Shown: in pieces, positions 1 to 8,048 of the stretch
Layout of the letters: every line of letters begins with the position of its first letter
How positions within the stretch are numbered: position 1 is the stretch's first letter
Translations under genes and position numbers: made by a program
The notes under the pieces: model-generated
What the model saw: only the letters and a program-made list of their open reading frames with translations
What the model was told of the DNA's origin: nothing
Databases searched by the model: none
Source of the DNA: Terrimonas pollutisoli
GTDB taxonomy: Bacteria > Bacteroidota > Bacteroidia > Chitinophagales > Chitinophagaceae
Reading direction: 5' to 3'
Assembly (NCBI RefSeq): GCF_029360765.1
Contig: NZ_JARKNA010000001.1
Span: 124,001 to 188,000, forward strand
DNA: 64,000 nt

Positions 1-1
1 T

Positions 2-1519
2 GAAAGCTTGCAATCGCAAAAGTTTTTTTTAGAAAATAAAGGATATGAAGTGCAAACTTTCACCAATGGTTTTGATGCCATCGATTTTGTGAAAGACAAT
101 TTGGTGGATGTGGTATTAATTGATGAGTCCATGCCTGGCATTACCGGTCTTGAAACATTAGCAAAAATCAAAGAAATAAACCAGTCACTTCCCGTTGTTC
201 TAATTACAAAGAATGAAACGGAAAACCTGATGGATGAAGCGATAGGTTCACAAATCAGTGATTACCTGATCAAGCCGGTCAATCCCAACCAGGTTTGGCT
301 GAGCCTCAAAAAGATCATTGACAACAAGCGTCTCGTAGCAGAAAAAACCACAACCGCTTATCAGCAACAATTTCGTAACCTGTTCATGGCGTTAAATAGC
401 AATCCTGACTATAATGAATGGATGGATATTTATAAAAAATTAGTGTATTGGGAATTGGAGATGCAAAAAAGTGATAGTCCTGAGATGCAGGAAATATTGC
501 AAAGCCAAAAAAGCGAAGCGAATACAGAGTTCTTTAAATTTATTTCCCGGAACTATGCAGGTTGGTTAAAATCAAAAACTGCAGATGGACCCGTGATGAG
601 TCATTCGCTGGTTCAATTCAAAGTTCTGCCGCATTTAGAAAAAGGGACGCCGTTATTTTTTGTGCTCATTGATAATCTTCGCTTCGATCAGTGGAAGGCC
701 ATTCAACCCATTTTCGCTGAGAGTTTCCGCATTTTGGAAGAAGACAGTTTTTATAGCATACTGCCTACAGCTACGCAATATTGTAGAAATGCAATTTTTG
801 CGGGGCTATTACCAGTTGATATTGAAAAACAATTCCCGGCCCAATGGAAGAATGATGAAGAGGAAGGGGGGAAGAATTTATATGAAGAAGAATTTTTCCG
901 GGCCCAGTTAAAACGGTTAGGAAAGGGAGATCTGAAAGTATCCTACACAAAAGTGGCGAATAATAATGCAGGACTGGATCTTGTTAACAATATCCATAAC
1001 CTGATGAACAATGACATTAATGTTATCGTGTACAATTTTGTGGATATGCTTAGCCATGCCAGGACGGAGATGGAAGTATTAAAAGAACTGGCGGGTGATG
1101 AAATGAGTTACCGGAGTATAACGACTTCCTGGTTTGAACATTCACCATTGCACCAGGCGTTAAAAAAGATTGCTGATAAAAATATCAAATTGATATTGGC
1201 CACCGATCATGGGAGTGTAAGAGTAAAAACACCCTATAAAGTGGTGGGTGATAAGCAAACAACTACTAATCTTCGCTATAAACATGGGCGGAATCTGAAC
1301 TACGAACCAAAAGAGGTGCTGGCATTCAGGGATCCCCGGGAGATAGGCCTGCCGGTTCCTACCATTAATTCATCCTTCATCTTTGCCAAAGAAGATAGCT
1401 TTTTATGCTATCCAAACAACTATAACTATTATGTAAATTATTATCGCAATACATTTCAGCATGGGGGCGTAAGCCTTGAGGAAATGATTGTGCCGGTGAT
1501 AAAAATGCAGAGTAAGTAA
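2..1519 (+). CDS. porX: PorX-like response regulator with PglZ domain (5' partial)
   Basis: Response regulator of the type IX secretion system. The N-terminal receiver domain has its phospho-acceptor Asp in VVLIDESMPG (about residue 39 of the ORF) and the conserved Lys in YLIKPVNP. From about residue 200 to the end lies an alkaline-phosphatase-superfamily PglZ domain, with FVLIDNLRFDQW, NFVDMLSHAR and LATDHGS as likely metal-site segments. The reading frame is open to the window edge, and the first beta strand with its acidic pocket (usually ILWxDDE) is missing, so the true start lies upstream. The TTG at position 8 is not a start. Known PorX works with the sensor PorY and sigma factor SigP; neither is visible here. 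I am confident of the family. Confidence 0.93.
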   Translation, partial: ESLQSQKFFLENKGYEVQTFTNGFDAIDFVKDNLVDVVLIDESMPGITGLETLAKIKEINQSLPVVLITKNETENLMDEAIGSQISDYLIKPVNPNQVWLSLKKIIDNKRLVAEKTTTAYQQQFRNLFMALNSNPDYNEWMDIYKKLVYWELEMQKSDSPEMQEILQSQKSEANTEFFKFISRNYAGWLKSKTADGPVMSHSLVQFKVLPHLEKGTPLFFVLIDNLRFDQWKAIQPIFAESFRILEEDSFYSILPTATQYCRNAIFAGLLPVDIEKQFPAQWKNDEEEGGKNLYEEEFFRAQLKRLGKGDLKVSYTKVANNNAGLDLVNNIHNLMNNDINVIVYNFVDMLSHARTEMEVLKELAGDEMSYRSITTSWFEHSPLHQALKKIADKNIKLILATDHGSVRVKTPYKVVGDKQTTTNLRYKHGRNLNYEPKEVLAFRDPREIGLPVPTINSSFIFAKEDSFLCYPNNYNYYVNYYRNTFQHGGVSLEEMIVPVIKMQSK

Positions 1520-1526
1520 ACCCCTG

Positions 1527-1540
1527 TCCCCTAAAGGGGA
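1527..1540. terminator. Short GC-rich hairpin after porX
   Basis: TCCCC-TAAA-GGGGA is a perfect 5-bp stem that starts 8 bases after the porX stop. No T-run follows, so it is a weak terminator candidate or part of a dispersed repeat. A second hairpin lies at 1650-1664. Confidence 0.35.
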
Positions 1541-1649
1541 ACTTAGACTGCGAACTTTTCACTTTTGTGGAAAAGTATTATAGAAGAAAGTAGTCGATGA
1601 TGTAGTTTCGCAAACGGTAAAGAATTTACAATAGTAAAACTCTAAACTC

Positions 1650-1664
1650 TCCGCCTTCGGCGGA
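1650..1664. repeat. TCCGCC-TTC-GGCGGA hairpin in the 5' leader of the next gene
   Basis: A perfect 6-bp GC-rich stem with a 3-nt loop ends 8 bases before the ATG at 1673. If transcribed it would sit over the ribosome entry region. It also resembles the short GC hairpins scattered between genes in related genomes (recollection, not checked). Confidence 0.4.
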
Positions 1665-1672
1665 CTTGGGGT

Positions 1673-1951
1673 ATGAAGTATACACAAACAACATTGGATA
1701 AATTAGAGGCTATTCCTGAACAGTCAGGTTATGTGCTTCGCTATGAAAGAGGCACATTTCAAAGCGGATATTGTGTTTTAGAGGAAAAGAAAGTGGTTGT
1801 ATTGAATAAGTTTCTTCAACTGGAAGGACGCATCAATACACTGGTCGATCTCATTCCTCAATTAGACATCAACACGGAATTGTTAACGGAAGACGCGAAG
1901 AAATTATATATGGAGATAATTTCTAAGCTGCAGGCAGAGCCCCCAGAGTAG
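1673..1951 (+). CDS. Small conserved-type protein of unknown function (92 aa)
   Basis: I do not recognise a named domain. The 92-residue product has no signal peptide and no membrane segment. It reads as a beta-rich N-terminal half (GYVLRYERGTFQSGYCVLEEKKVVVLNKF) followed by an amphipathic helical C-terminus, the look of a small cytosolic Bacteroidota protein. It lies between porX and the MBL-fold gene on the same strand. The ATG is immediately preceded by a GC hairpin. Codon use resembles its neighbours, so I take it as a real gene of unknown role. Confidence 0.7.
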   Translation: MKYTQTTLDKLEAIPEQSGYVLRYERGTFQSGYCVLEEKKVVVLNKFLQLEGRINTLVDLIPQLDINTELLTEDAKKLYMEIISKLQAEPPE

Positions 1952-2010
1952 CTCACCCGGTGCAGTTGAATATTGATACTAAAAGTTTATTCTTCATACA
2001 CCTGACTTCG

Positions 2011-2018
2011 TACATTTG
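2011..2018 (+). promoter_or_regulatory. TAnnTTTG -7 element before the MBL hydrolase
   Basis: TACATTTG matches the Bacteroidota sigma-A -7 consensus and ends 3 bases before the GTG at 2022, which suggests a very short or absent leader. No good -33 TTG is visible. Confidence 0.45.
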
Positions 2019-2021
2019 ATC

Positions 2022-2801
2022 GTGTCATATCCTCCTCTCAAAATAACTTTTCTTGGTACTGGTACCAGCAGTGGTGTGCCCATGATTACCTGTGATTGCG
2101 AAGTTTGCACATCGTCCGACAAAAAAGATAAACGTTTCAGATCAAGTATTTTGGTTCAGTCTGAAAAAACAACACTGGTGGTCGATGCCGGTCCCGATTT
2201 TCGTTGCCAGATGTTGCGACACAATGTAAAGTGGCTGGATGCTGTCGTTCTCACTCATTCCCACAAAGACCACATCGCGGGTATGGATGACCTGAAGGCT
2301 TTTAGTTGGTTTTCTAAAATGCCTATGCAGGTATATGCAGATACTTATACGGATGCAGCCGTCCGCCGTGAATTTTATTATGCTTTTGCTGACACAAGAT
2401 ATCCAGGTATCCCGCAGTTCGATATGCATGCGATTGGCGAAGAAACTTTTATTGTTGGAGATATCCCTGTCACCCCAATACTCGTTTGGCACTTGAATAT
2501 GCCCGTGAAGGGTTTTCGGTTTGGGAAGTTTACTTATATCACTGATGCCAACAGGATAGAAGATATAGAAAAGGAAAAAATTAAAGGGAGTGAAGTATTA
2601 GTTTTAAATGCACTTCGCAAGGAAAAGCATGTTTCACATTTTAGCCTGCTTGAAGCAGTAGACTTATCACAGGAGTTGGAAATTCCCATCACTTATTTTA
2701 CCCATATTTCCCACCAGTTAGGTAAGCACAATGACGTAGAAGGAGATTTACCTGCGGGTATTCACCTTGCATATGACGGATTAACTTTAGAATTTAGCTA
2801 G
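2022..2801 (+). CDS. MBL-fold metallo-hydrolase (PhnP-like phosphodiesterase family)
   Basis: Metallo-beta-lactamase-fold hydrolase. It opens with the beta strand and glycine loop ITFLGTGTSSGVPM, has a possible zinc-site cluster CDCEVC (about residues 26-31), the metal motif HSHKDH (about 81-86) and downstream metal ligands in YITDANR and THISHQLGKHNDVEG. This arrangement is close to PhnP-type cyclic phosphodiesterases, but the substrate cannot be read from sequence. The ORF track starts at a TTG (2016) that is itself part of a TACATTTG promoter element, so the GTG at 2022 is the more likely start. The stop codon lies inside a 23-bp tandem duplication. Confidence 0.85.
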   Translation: MSYPPLKITFLGTGTSSGVPMITCDCEVCTSSDKKDKRFRSSILVQSEKTTLVVDAGPDFRCQMLRHNVKWLDAVVLTHSHKDHIAGMDDLKAFSWFSKMPMQVYADTYTDAAVRREFYYAFADTRYPGIPQFDMHAIGEETFIVGDIPVTPILVWHLNMPVKGFRFGKFTYITDANRIEDIEKEKIKGSEVLVLNALRKEKHVSHFSLLEAVDLSQELEIPITYFTHISHQLGKHNDVEGDLPAGIHLAYDGLTLEFS

Positions 2802-2843
2802 CAGTATAATAATAAAATATCTAGCAGTATAATAATAAAATAT
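2798..2843. repeat. 23-bp perfect tandem duplication over a stop codon
   Basis: The unit beginning CTAGCAGTATAATAATAAAA occurs twice head to tail (2798-2820 and 2821-2843). The first copy contains the TAG stop of the MBL-fold gene. This looks like a recent slippage or duplication event. Confidence 0.9.
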
Positions 2844-3120
2844 GTGGACTGTTTATTTAGAACTAACTAAATAGGTGTTCCTTTGGCAATATTTGCCTGG
2901 ATTTTTTATCGAGTTAGTTTTAAGAAGAAAGATGGTCGAAGGTCAAGCCGGATTTGCATTTAGCTCTTTTTGTCCGTGCTGTCTGGATCCTGGTTTATTT
3001 TGTTCTTTTAAGTAAATAAAGTAAAAATAAATAGCTAACGATTGTTAGTTTATTATTGAATTTAATTAACTTGCATTTGCCTTTAACGATTGCAAGCTGT
3101 TACAACATAACAGTAACAAA
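2844..3120. other. AT-rich intergenic stretch
   Basis: No coding sequence is visible in the gap between the MBL hydrolase and the acyl-CoA dehydrogenase. It contains a short inverted repeat TATTTAG...CTAAATA near 2855 and a weak -7-like TGCATTTG at 3072-3079. A strong hairpin follows at 3121. Confidence 0.5.
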
Positions 3121-3153
3121 TGTGCCATCACAATCTGTGGTGGCACATCTTTT
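3121..3153 (+). terminator. Strong hairpin plus T-rich tail upstream of acyl-CoA dehydrogenase
   Basis: TGTGCCATCACA-ATC-TGTGGTGGCACA forms a 12-bp stem with one G-U wobble and a 3-nt loop, followed by TCTTTT. It has the form of an intrinsic terminator, but it sits about 20 bases before the start codon of the next gene on the same strand. It could end a small RNA or act as an attenuator. Confidence 0.6.
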
Positions 3154-3173
3154 AAACCTTTAACGTCAGGAAA

Positions 3174-4316
3174 ATGAATTTCGAGATTTCTGAAATAACG
3201 GGGCAGGTGGCTCAAACAGCCCGTGATTTTGCCCAGCAACATATAAAACCCAATGTAATGACCTGGGATGAAAGCCAGTTGTTTCCGCTACAGGTGTTTA
3301 AGGAAATGGGAAAACTTGGCTTCATGGGAGTACTGGTGCCGGAAGAATATGGCGGATCAGGTCTTGGATACTTTGAATATAAGACAGTGATAGAGGAAAT
3401 AGCAAAGGTCTGTGGCTCGATCGGCCTTAGCCTGGCAGCGCACAATTCACTTTGTAACAGTCATATCATGACATTTGGCAGTGAGGAGCAGAAGAAAAAA
3501 TATTTGCCGAAACTGGCGACCGCTGAATGGCTGGGCGCCTGGGGGTTAACGGAAGCTAACACCGGTAGTGATGCGGGGAATATGCGATGCACAGCGGTAA
3601 AAGATGGAAATGAATGGATCATTAACGGTACAAAAAACTGGATCACACATGGCAACAGCGGTGATATAGCAGTCGTCATTTGTCGTACAGGTGAGCCAAG
3701 GGCAAAAAATAATGCTACTGCCTTTATTGTAGAAAGAGGAACACGGGGTTTTAGTGCTGGAAAAAAAGAAAATAAGTTGGGAATGAGAGCAAGTGAAACC
3801 GCAGAAATGGTATTCGATAATTGTCGTATACCGGATGCCAATCGTTTAGGCGGAGTTGGAGAAGGATTCAGGCAGTCGATGGTGGTATTAGATGGTGGAA
3901 GAATCTCCATAGCTTCCCTTTCGTTAGGTATTGCAAAAGGCGCATATGAAGCGGCGCTGAAATATTCGCAGGAACGTCACCAGTTTGACAGGCCAATCTC
4001 CAGTTTCCAGGGAATATCTTTCAAACTGGCAGATATGGCTACTGAAATAGCCGCAGCTGAATTGCTGACACTACAAGCCTGTGATTTAAAAAACAGGAAA
4101 AAACCAGTGACAAAAGAGGCGGCAATGGCGAAATACTATGCCAGCGAAGTCGCTGTAAAAGTGGCAAACGATGCCGTGCAGGTCTTCGGCGGTTACGGTT
4201 ATACCAAAGATTTCCCGGTCGAAAAGCATTATCGCGACGCCAAGCTTTGTACAATAGGCGAGGGAACGAGTGAGATACAAAAGATCGTTATTTCGAGGGA
4301 GGTTTTAAGGAGTTAA
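3174..4316 (+). CDS. Acyl-CoA dehydrogenase
   Basis: FAD-dependent acyl-CoA dehydrogenase of 380 aa, the usual length. It catalyses the first, alpha-beta dehydrogenation step of fatty-acid or branched-chain acyl-CoA breakdown and passes electrons to ETF. Visible landmarks are the helical N-terminal domain, the middle beta-domain signature WGLTEANTGSDAGNMR, the FAD/CoA segment GGYGYTKDFPVEKHYRDAK, and the C-terminal IGEGTSEIQKIVISRE, where the catalytic Glu of many short-chain enzymes lies. Chain-length preference cannot be assigned. It stands alone between a hairpin leader and a convergent ABC exporter gene. Confidence 0.93.
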   Translation: MNFEISEITGQVAQTARDFAQQHIKPNVMTWDESQLFPLQVFKEMGKLGFMGVLVPEEYGGSGLGYFEYKTVIEEIAKVCGSIGLSLAAHNSLCNSHIMTFGSEEQKKKYLPKLATAEWLGAWGLTEANTGSDAGNMRCTAVKDGNEWIINGTKNWITHGNSGDIAVVICRTGEPRAKNNATAFIVERGTRGFSAGKKENKLGMRASETAEMVFDNCRIPDANRLGGVGEGFRQSMVVLDGGRISIASLSLGIAKGAYEAALKYSQERHQFDRPISSFQGISFKLADMATEIAAAELLTLQACDLKNRKKPVTKEAAMAKYYASEVAVKVANDAVQVFGGYGYTKDFPVEKHYRDAKLCTIGEGTSEIQKIVISREVLRS

Positions 4317-4352
4317 AGTTGGTTTAAAATTTAGTTGAAGAAAAAAGAGTTG

Positions 4353-6161
4353 TTATTTCACCTCCTGCATCTCCACTAATTTTTTATAAAATCCATTTTG
4401 CGCAATCAATCCTTCATGCGTTCCCCGCTCAACGATTTTCCCCTTTTGCAAGACAACGATTTCATCTGCATGACGGATAGTAGATAACCGGTGTGCAATG
4501 ACAATGCTGGTTCTGTTTTGCATCATATTGTTGATGGCATCCTGTACCAATCTTTCGCTTTCGGTGTCGAGTGATGAAGTAGCTTCGTCCAAGATCAATA
4601 TCGGTGGATTTTTTACGACAGCCCTTGCAATGGTCAGTCGCTGCCTTTCACCACCACTCAATTTGCTACCCCTGTCGCCAATATTGGAGTTATAATCTTT
4701 TTCTTTCTGAATAATGAAATTATGCGCATTCGCTACTTTAGCAGCATCAGTAATTTCTTCTTCAGTGGCCGATTGTTTGCCAATTCTGATGTTATTTGCA
4801 ATGCTGTCATTAAACAGAATAGGCTCCTGTGTTACAATACTCATCAGGCTGCGAATCGATTGCAAAGAATAATCCTTGATATTCACACCATCTATCAAAA
4901 CCTCACCCCCTGTTACATCATGAAAGCGGGGAACCAGGTCAGCCAGGGTTGACTTGCCTGCACCGGAAGATCCAACCAATGCGATAGTCTTTCCTTTTTT
5001 TATAGTGAGATTGATATTATCCAGTATCGTCGCATCACTGTAGGCAAAAGTTACGTTGCGAAACTCTATTTGATCATTGAAAGAATGCAACACTTTTCCA
5101 TTTATATTTTCATCAACAACTATTGGTGCTTTTAAGACTTCTTCTACTCTTATCAATGCAGCGGCGCCACGCTGAATATTAAAGAATGCGGTCGAAATAT
5201 TTTTTGCCGGGTTAATAAGCATAGCAAAGGAGGCGATATAAGCAATCAATTCCTTTGCTTCAAGCCCCTCATTTTCCAATACCAGGCGTCCACCAAAATA
5301 GAGAATGGTACTTAATACAATTACACCTAATAGTTCGGTAAGTGGAGAAGCCAGGTCTCTTCTCGCACCCATTTTTTTTCTGATCTCAAATAATTCAGCA
5401 TTGACAGCATGAAAACGGCTGCTTAACAGTTTTTCTACAAGAAATGCTTTTATCACTCTTAAGCCACCCAGTGTTTCGTCAAGTATAGATAGACCTTCAC
5501 CCAATTTTACGGCAGCATCCTGTGACTGGCGCTTTAATGTCCGGCTAACACGGCCAATCAAAAGACCTGTAACCGGTAGAAGGATAAGTAAGAATAGCGA
5601 AAGCTTGGGAGATATGATCACCAGAAAGATCAGGTAGCCTAATACAGTCAGGGGATCTTTGATCAGGCCATCAAATGTGCCTACCACTGAACCTTCAATT
5701 TCTGCAATATCGTTTGTCATCCTTGAAATAACATCGCCTTTTCTTTTTTCAGTAAAGTAACCGACCGGAAGGCGTAATATCTTCTCATATAAATCTCCCC
5801 GTAATTCAGTAATGATCGCACTGCGAACAGGTACCGAGATCCGGTTGGATAAATAAACAAACAGGTTTTTTAAAAAAGTGGCTGTGATAATAAAAATGCA
5901 GATCGCAGTAAGACCTCCCACTTTGCCTTTTTCGTTGATGATTTGTTCAAGCGTGTTGGTGATATATGAGCCAAGGACATTTGTACGAACCATTTCTGTT
6001 CCACCCGCTTGACCCGTGTCGAATATCAAACCAAAAAACGGGATAAGCATTCCTATGGAAACAACACCAAATATGGTAGCCAGTACGGTACAAAGAAAAT
6101 AAAGTGCAAGCTTGCCGGTATGTTTTTTTAAATAACTGAAAATCCTTGAATATTTCTTCAT
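4353..6161 (-). CDS. MsbA-like ABC exporter (fused permease and ATPase)
   Basis: Half-size ABC exporter expected to work as a homodimer in the inner membrane. The N-terminal ~330 residues form a six-helix exporter domain. The ATPase follows with Walker A GSSGAGKS, signature LSGGERQR, Walker B ILILDEATSSLD and the H-loop IVIAHRLST. It is closest in layout to lipid A/lipid flippases (MsbA), but multidrug or peptide export cannot be excluded. The ORF track start at 6191 is a TTG inside a TTACTTTG promoter-like element, so I use the ATG at 6161. It is divergent from rbfA. Confidence 0.9.
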   Translation of the reverse strand: MKKYSRIFSYLKKHTGKLALYFLCTVLATIFGVVSIGMLIPFFGLIFDTGQAGGTEMVRTNVLGSYITNTLEQIINEKGKVGGLTAICIFIITATFLKNLFVYLSNRISVPVRSAIITELRGDLYEKILRLPVGYFTEKRKGDVISRMTNDIAEIEGSVVGTFDGLIKDPLTVLGYLIFLVIISPKLSLFLLILLPVTGLLIGRVSRTLKRQSQDAAVKLGEGLSILDETLGGLRVIKAFLVEKLLSSRFHAVNAELFEIRKKMGARRDLASPLTELLGVIVLSTILYFGGRLVLENEGLEAKELIAYIASFAMLINPAKNISTAFFNIQRGAAALIRVEEVLKAPIVVDENINGKVLHSFNDQIEFRNVTFAYSDATILDNINLTIKKGKTIALVGSSGAGKSTLADLVPRFHDVTGGEVLIDGVNIKDYSLQSIRSLMSIVTQEPILFNDSIANNIRIGKQSATEEEITDAAKVANAHNFIIQKEKDYNSNIGDRGSKLSGGERQRLTIARAVVKNPPILILDEATSSLDTESERLVQDAINNMMQNRTSIVIAHRLSTIRHADEIVVLQKGKIVERGTHEGLIAQNGFYKKLVEMQEVK

Positions 6162-6252
6162 TGAGAGGTATAAATCGCTTAAACGGTGCAAAGTAAGTAA
6201 TTTTACAGCGTCTGCGTGGGTTTAGAAGTGCCAGGCAACAAATTATAACAAA

Positions 6253-6621
6253 ATGGAAGAAGGAAAACGTCAAAAACAGATAGCGGGTTTACTGCACGAA
6301 GAAATGAGCATTATTTTTCAGCGGTTGGGTTTGAATATGATTGATGGTGGAATGGTTTCCATTTCATCGGTGAAAGTGACACCGGATTTGCTGGAAGCCA
6401 GGTTTTACTTAAGTCTTTTTCAGGTCAAAGATGTTGAAGCGGCACTTAAAAAAATTGAAGAAAAGCATCATGAAATAAAAAAGGAATTGGCAGCCAAAGT
6501 AAGGCACCAGTTACGAAGTATTCCCGTTTTACGTTTTTACCAGGATGATACACTGGACCAGGTATTTAAACTGGAGGAAATATTTAAAAAGATGAAAGAC
6601 GAAAAACCGCCAAAGTCTTAA
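6253..6621 (+). CDS. rbfA: 30S ribosome-binding factor A
   Basis: 122-aa KH-fold factor for late maturation of the 30S subunit and 5' end processing of 16S rRNA. Recognisable features are the N-terminal EGKRQKQIAGLLHEEMS, the central VSISSVKVTPDLLEARFYLSLF strand region and the C-terminal RSIPVLRFYQDDTLDQ motif typical of RbfA. Length and domain content are normal. The LolC/E-like gene follows 57 bases downstream on the same strand, with a TAAATTTG element in the gap suggesting its own promoter. Confidence 0.95.
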   Translation: MEEGKRQKQIAGLLHEEMSIIFQRLGLNMIDGGMVSISSVKVTPDLLEARFYLSLFQVKDVEAALKKIEEKHHEIKKELAAKVRHQLRSIPVLRFYQDDTLDQVFKLEEIFKKMKDEKPPKS

Positions 6622-6638
6622 TCGGGAATAAGCCGCGT

Positions 6639-6646
6639 TAAATTTG
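6639..6646 (+). promoter_or_regulatory. TAnnTTTG -7 element before the FtsX-type permease
   Basis: TAAATTTG matches the -7 consensus and lies 32 bases upstream of the TTG start at 6679. The -33 region is weak (TTA near 6618). Confidence 0.45.
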
Positions 6647-6678
6647 GCTAACCTTAAACTCTTAAATCAGTAAACTTC

Positions 6679-7902
6679 TTGAACTTTCTTTTTGCCTGGC
6701 GATATTTCAAAGCAAAGAAGTCAATCAACGCCATTAATATCATTGCAAGAATAAGTATTGCTGCAATTGTCATTGGTACAGCTGCATTGATATTGGTGTT
6801 GAGTGTCTTCAATGGATTTGAAGGTTTGGTCAAATCATTATATTCTTCTTTCTACACCGATCTGAAAGTTTTGCCTGCTACGGGCAAAACGATAAACGTG
6901 ACGACGGAGCAATTGCAGCGATTAAAGGGGGTAATAGGTATAAAAAATTATTCGCTGGTTGCAGAAGAAAAAGCACTCATACAAAATGGCGATTTCCAGT
7001 CAGTGATGTATTTGAAGGGTGTGGATGATAACTATCGCTATGTGACAGGCGTTGCCAATCACATCATTAAAGGAGAGTATCAATTGGGGACAGAAGATGC
7101 GCCACAGGTCATTCTTGGCGGTGGTGTAGAAGGCGCTTTGGGAATCCAGGCCGATCGAAACATTTTTGTGTTGAAAGTTTACTTGCCCCGGAAAAGCAAT
7201 ACCGAACAGATAGACCCATTAAATGATATCAGTAACGATTCGATACGGACCTCCTCGGCTTTTATGATACAGCAGGATTTTGATAATAAATATGGCATTA
7301 CCAATATTGATTTTGTAAAAAAAGCATTAAAGCTCGGCGCTAATGAATACAGTGGGGTAGAGATAAGCCTCGTGGATCCGTCAAAGGCGGACGATATAAA
7401 AAAAGGAGTAGAAAAGATATTTGGCAACGGCTACCTGGTTCAAACCATTTACCAGCAAAATCAAAGTCTGTATGCGGTAATGAATTTGGAGCGCTGGGTA
7501 ATCTATGGGGTACTTTGTCTTATACTGGTAGTCGCCGCTTTTAATATGATCGGCGCATTGACTATGCTGGTGCTGGAAAAGCAAAAAGATATAAGTGTCT
7601 TGCATGCATTGGGAGCTAACAAAACATTTATTCAGAAAATATTCCTGAACGAAGGTTTGTTATTAGCGCTTATGGGTACAGCGGTAGGCATGTTGTTGGC
7701 CCTCGTAATTGCATTACTACAAATTAAATTTCATCTCATTCCCCTGCAGGGCGGCTCTTTTTTGATCGATTATTTTCCGGTCAAATTGCGCCTCATGGAT
7801 TTCATCCTGGTAACGGTGACTGTTTTTGTAATTGCCTTGATCGCTTCCTGGCTTCCATCCCGTAAGGCGGCCTCGCAGGAGTTTTCATTGAGAAGTGAAT
7901 AG
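6679..7902 (+). CDS. LolC/LolE-like ABC transporter permease (FtsX/MacB type)
   Basis: 407-aa membrane protein with one transmembrane helix at about 20-45, a large periplasmic MacB-PCD-like domain (about 50-265) and an FtsX domain of three C-terminal helices. The start NFLFAWRYFKAKKSINAIN closely resembles LolC/LolE, which extract lipoproteins from the inner membrane with the ATPase LolD. No LolD gene is adjacent. An in-frame TAA at 6655 and the lack of any upstream ATG or GTG make TTG at 6679 the only reasonable start, an unusual codon here. Confidence 0.85.
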   Translation: MNFLFAWRYFKAKKSINAINIIARISIAAIVIGTAALILVLSVFNGFEGLVKSLYSSFYTDLKVLPATGKTINVTTEQLQRLKGVIGIKNYSLVAEEKALIQNGDFQSVMYLKGVDDNYRYVTGVANHIIKGEYQLGTEDAPQVILGGGVEGALGIQADRNIFVLKVYLPRKSNTEQIDPLNDISNDSIRTSSAFMIQQDFDNKYGITNIDFVKKALKLGANEYSGVEISLVDPSKADDIKKGVEKIFGNGYLVQTIYQQNQSLYAVMNLERWVIYGVLCLILVVAAFNMIGALTMLVLEKQKDISVLHALGANKTFIQKIFLNEGLLLALMGTAVGMLLALVIALLQIKFHLIPLQGGSFLIDYFPVKLRLMDFILVTVTVFVIALIASWLPSRKAASQEFSLRSE

Positions 7903-7908
7903 GAGAAC

Positions 7909-8048
7909 CACGATTTTCAGGATTAAATTGGGGTTATTCGCAAATAGAAAATTGAAACTTTCTTGCCCTTCACACATCAGCCAATTGAAAAAAGAAAAGG
8001 ACTATGAGAATTTCTCATAATCCTTTAAAATCTTTTGAATCGTGGTTC
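7909..8048. repeat. Nested palindromic intergenic repeat (REP/MITE-like)
   Basis: Outer arms GAACCACGATT (near 7913) and AATCGTGGTTC (near 8037) are inverted copies. Inside them is a second near-perfect palindrome, GGACTATGAGAA-TTTCTCATAATCC. A related half-element with AATCCTGTCAATCGTGGTTCC recurs near 50783. It lies between convergent genes and could also stop transcription from both sides. Confidence 0.7.

Noticed and set aside
1377-1562. 61-aa minus-strand ORF at the end of porX
   Set aside because: Mostly antisense to porX and its hairpin tail; no recognisable features.
3461-3910. 149-aa ORF on the minus strand
   Set aside because: Lies fully inside the acyl-CoA dehydrogenase gene; low-complexity Ser/Pro-rich reading typical of an antisense shadow.
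6161-6191. TTG start for the ABC exporter
   Set aside because: The TTG is part of a promoter-like TTACTTTG; the ATG 30 bases downstream fits the family start.
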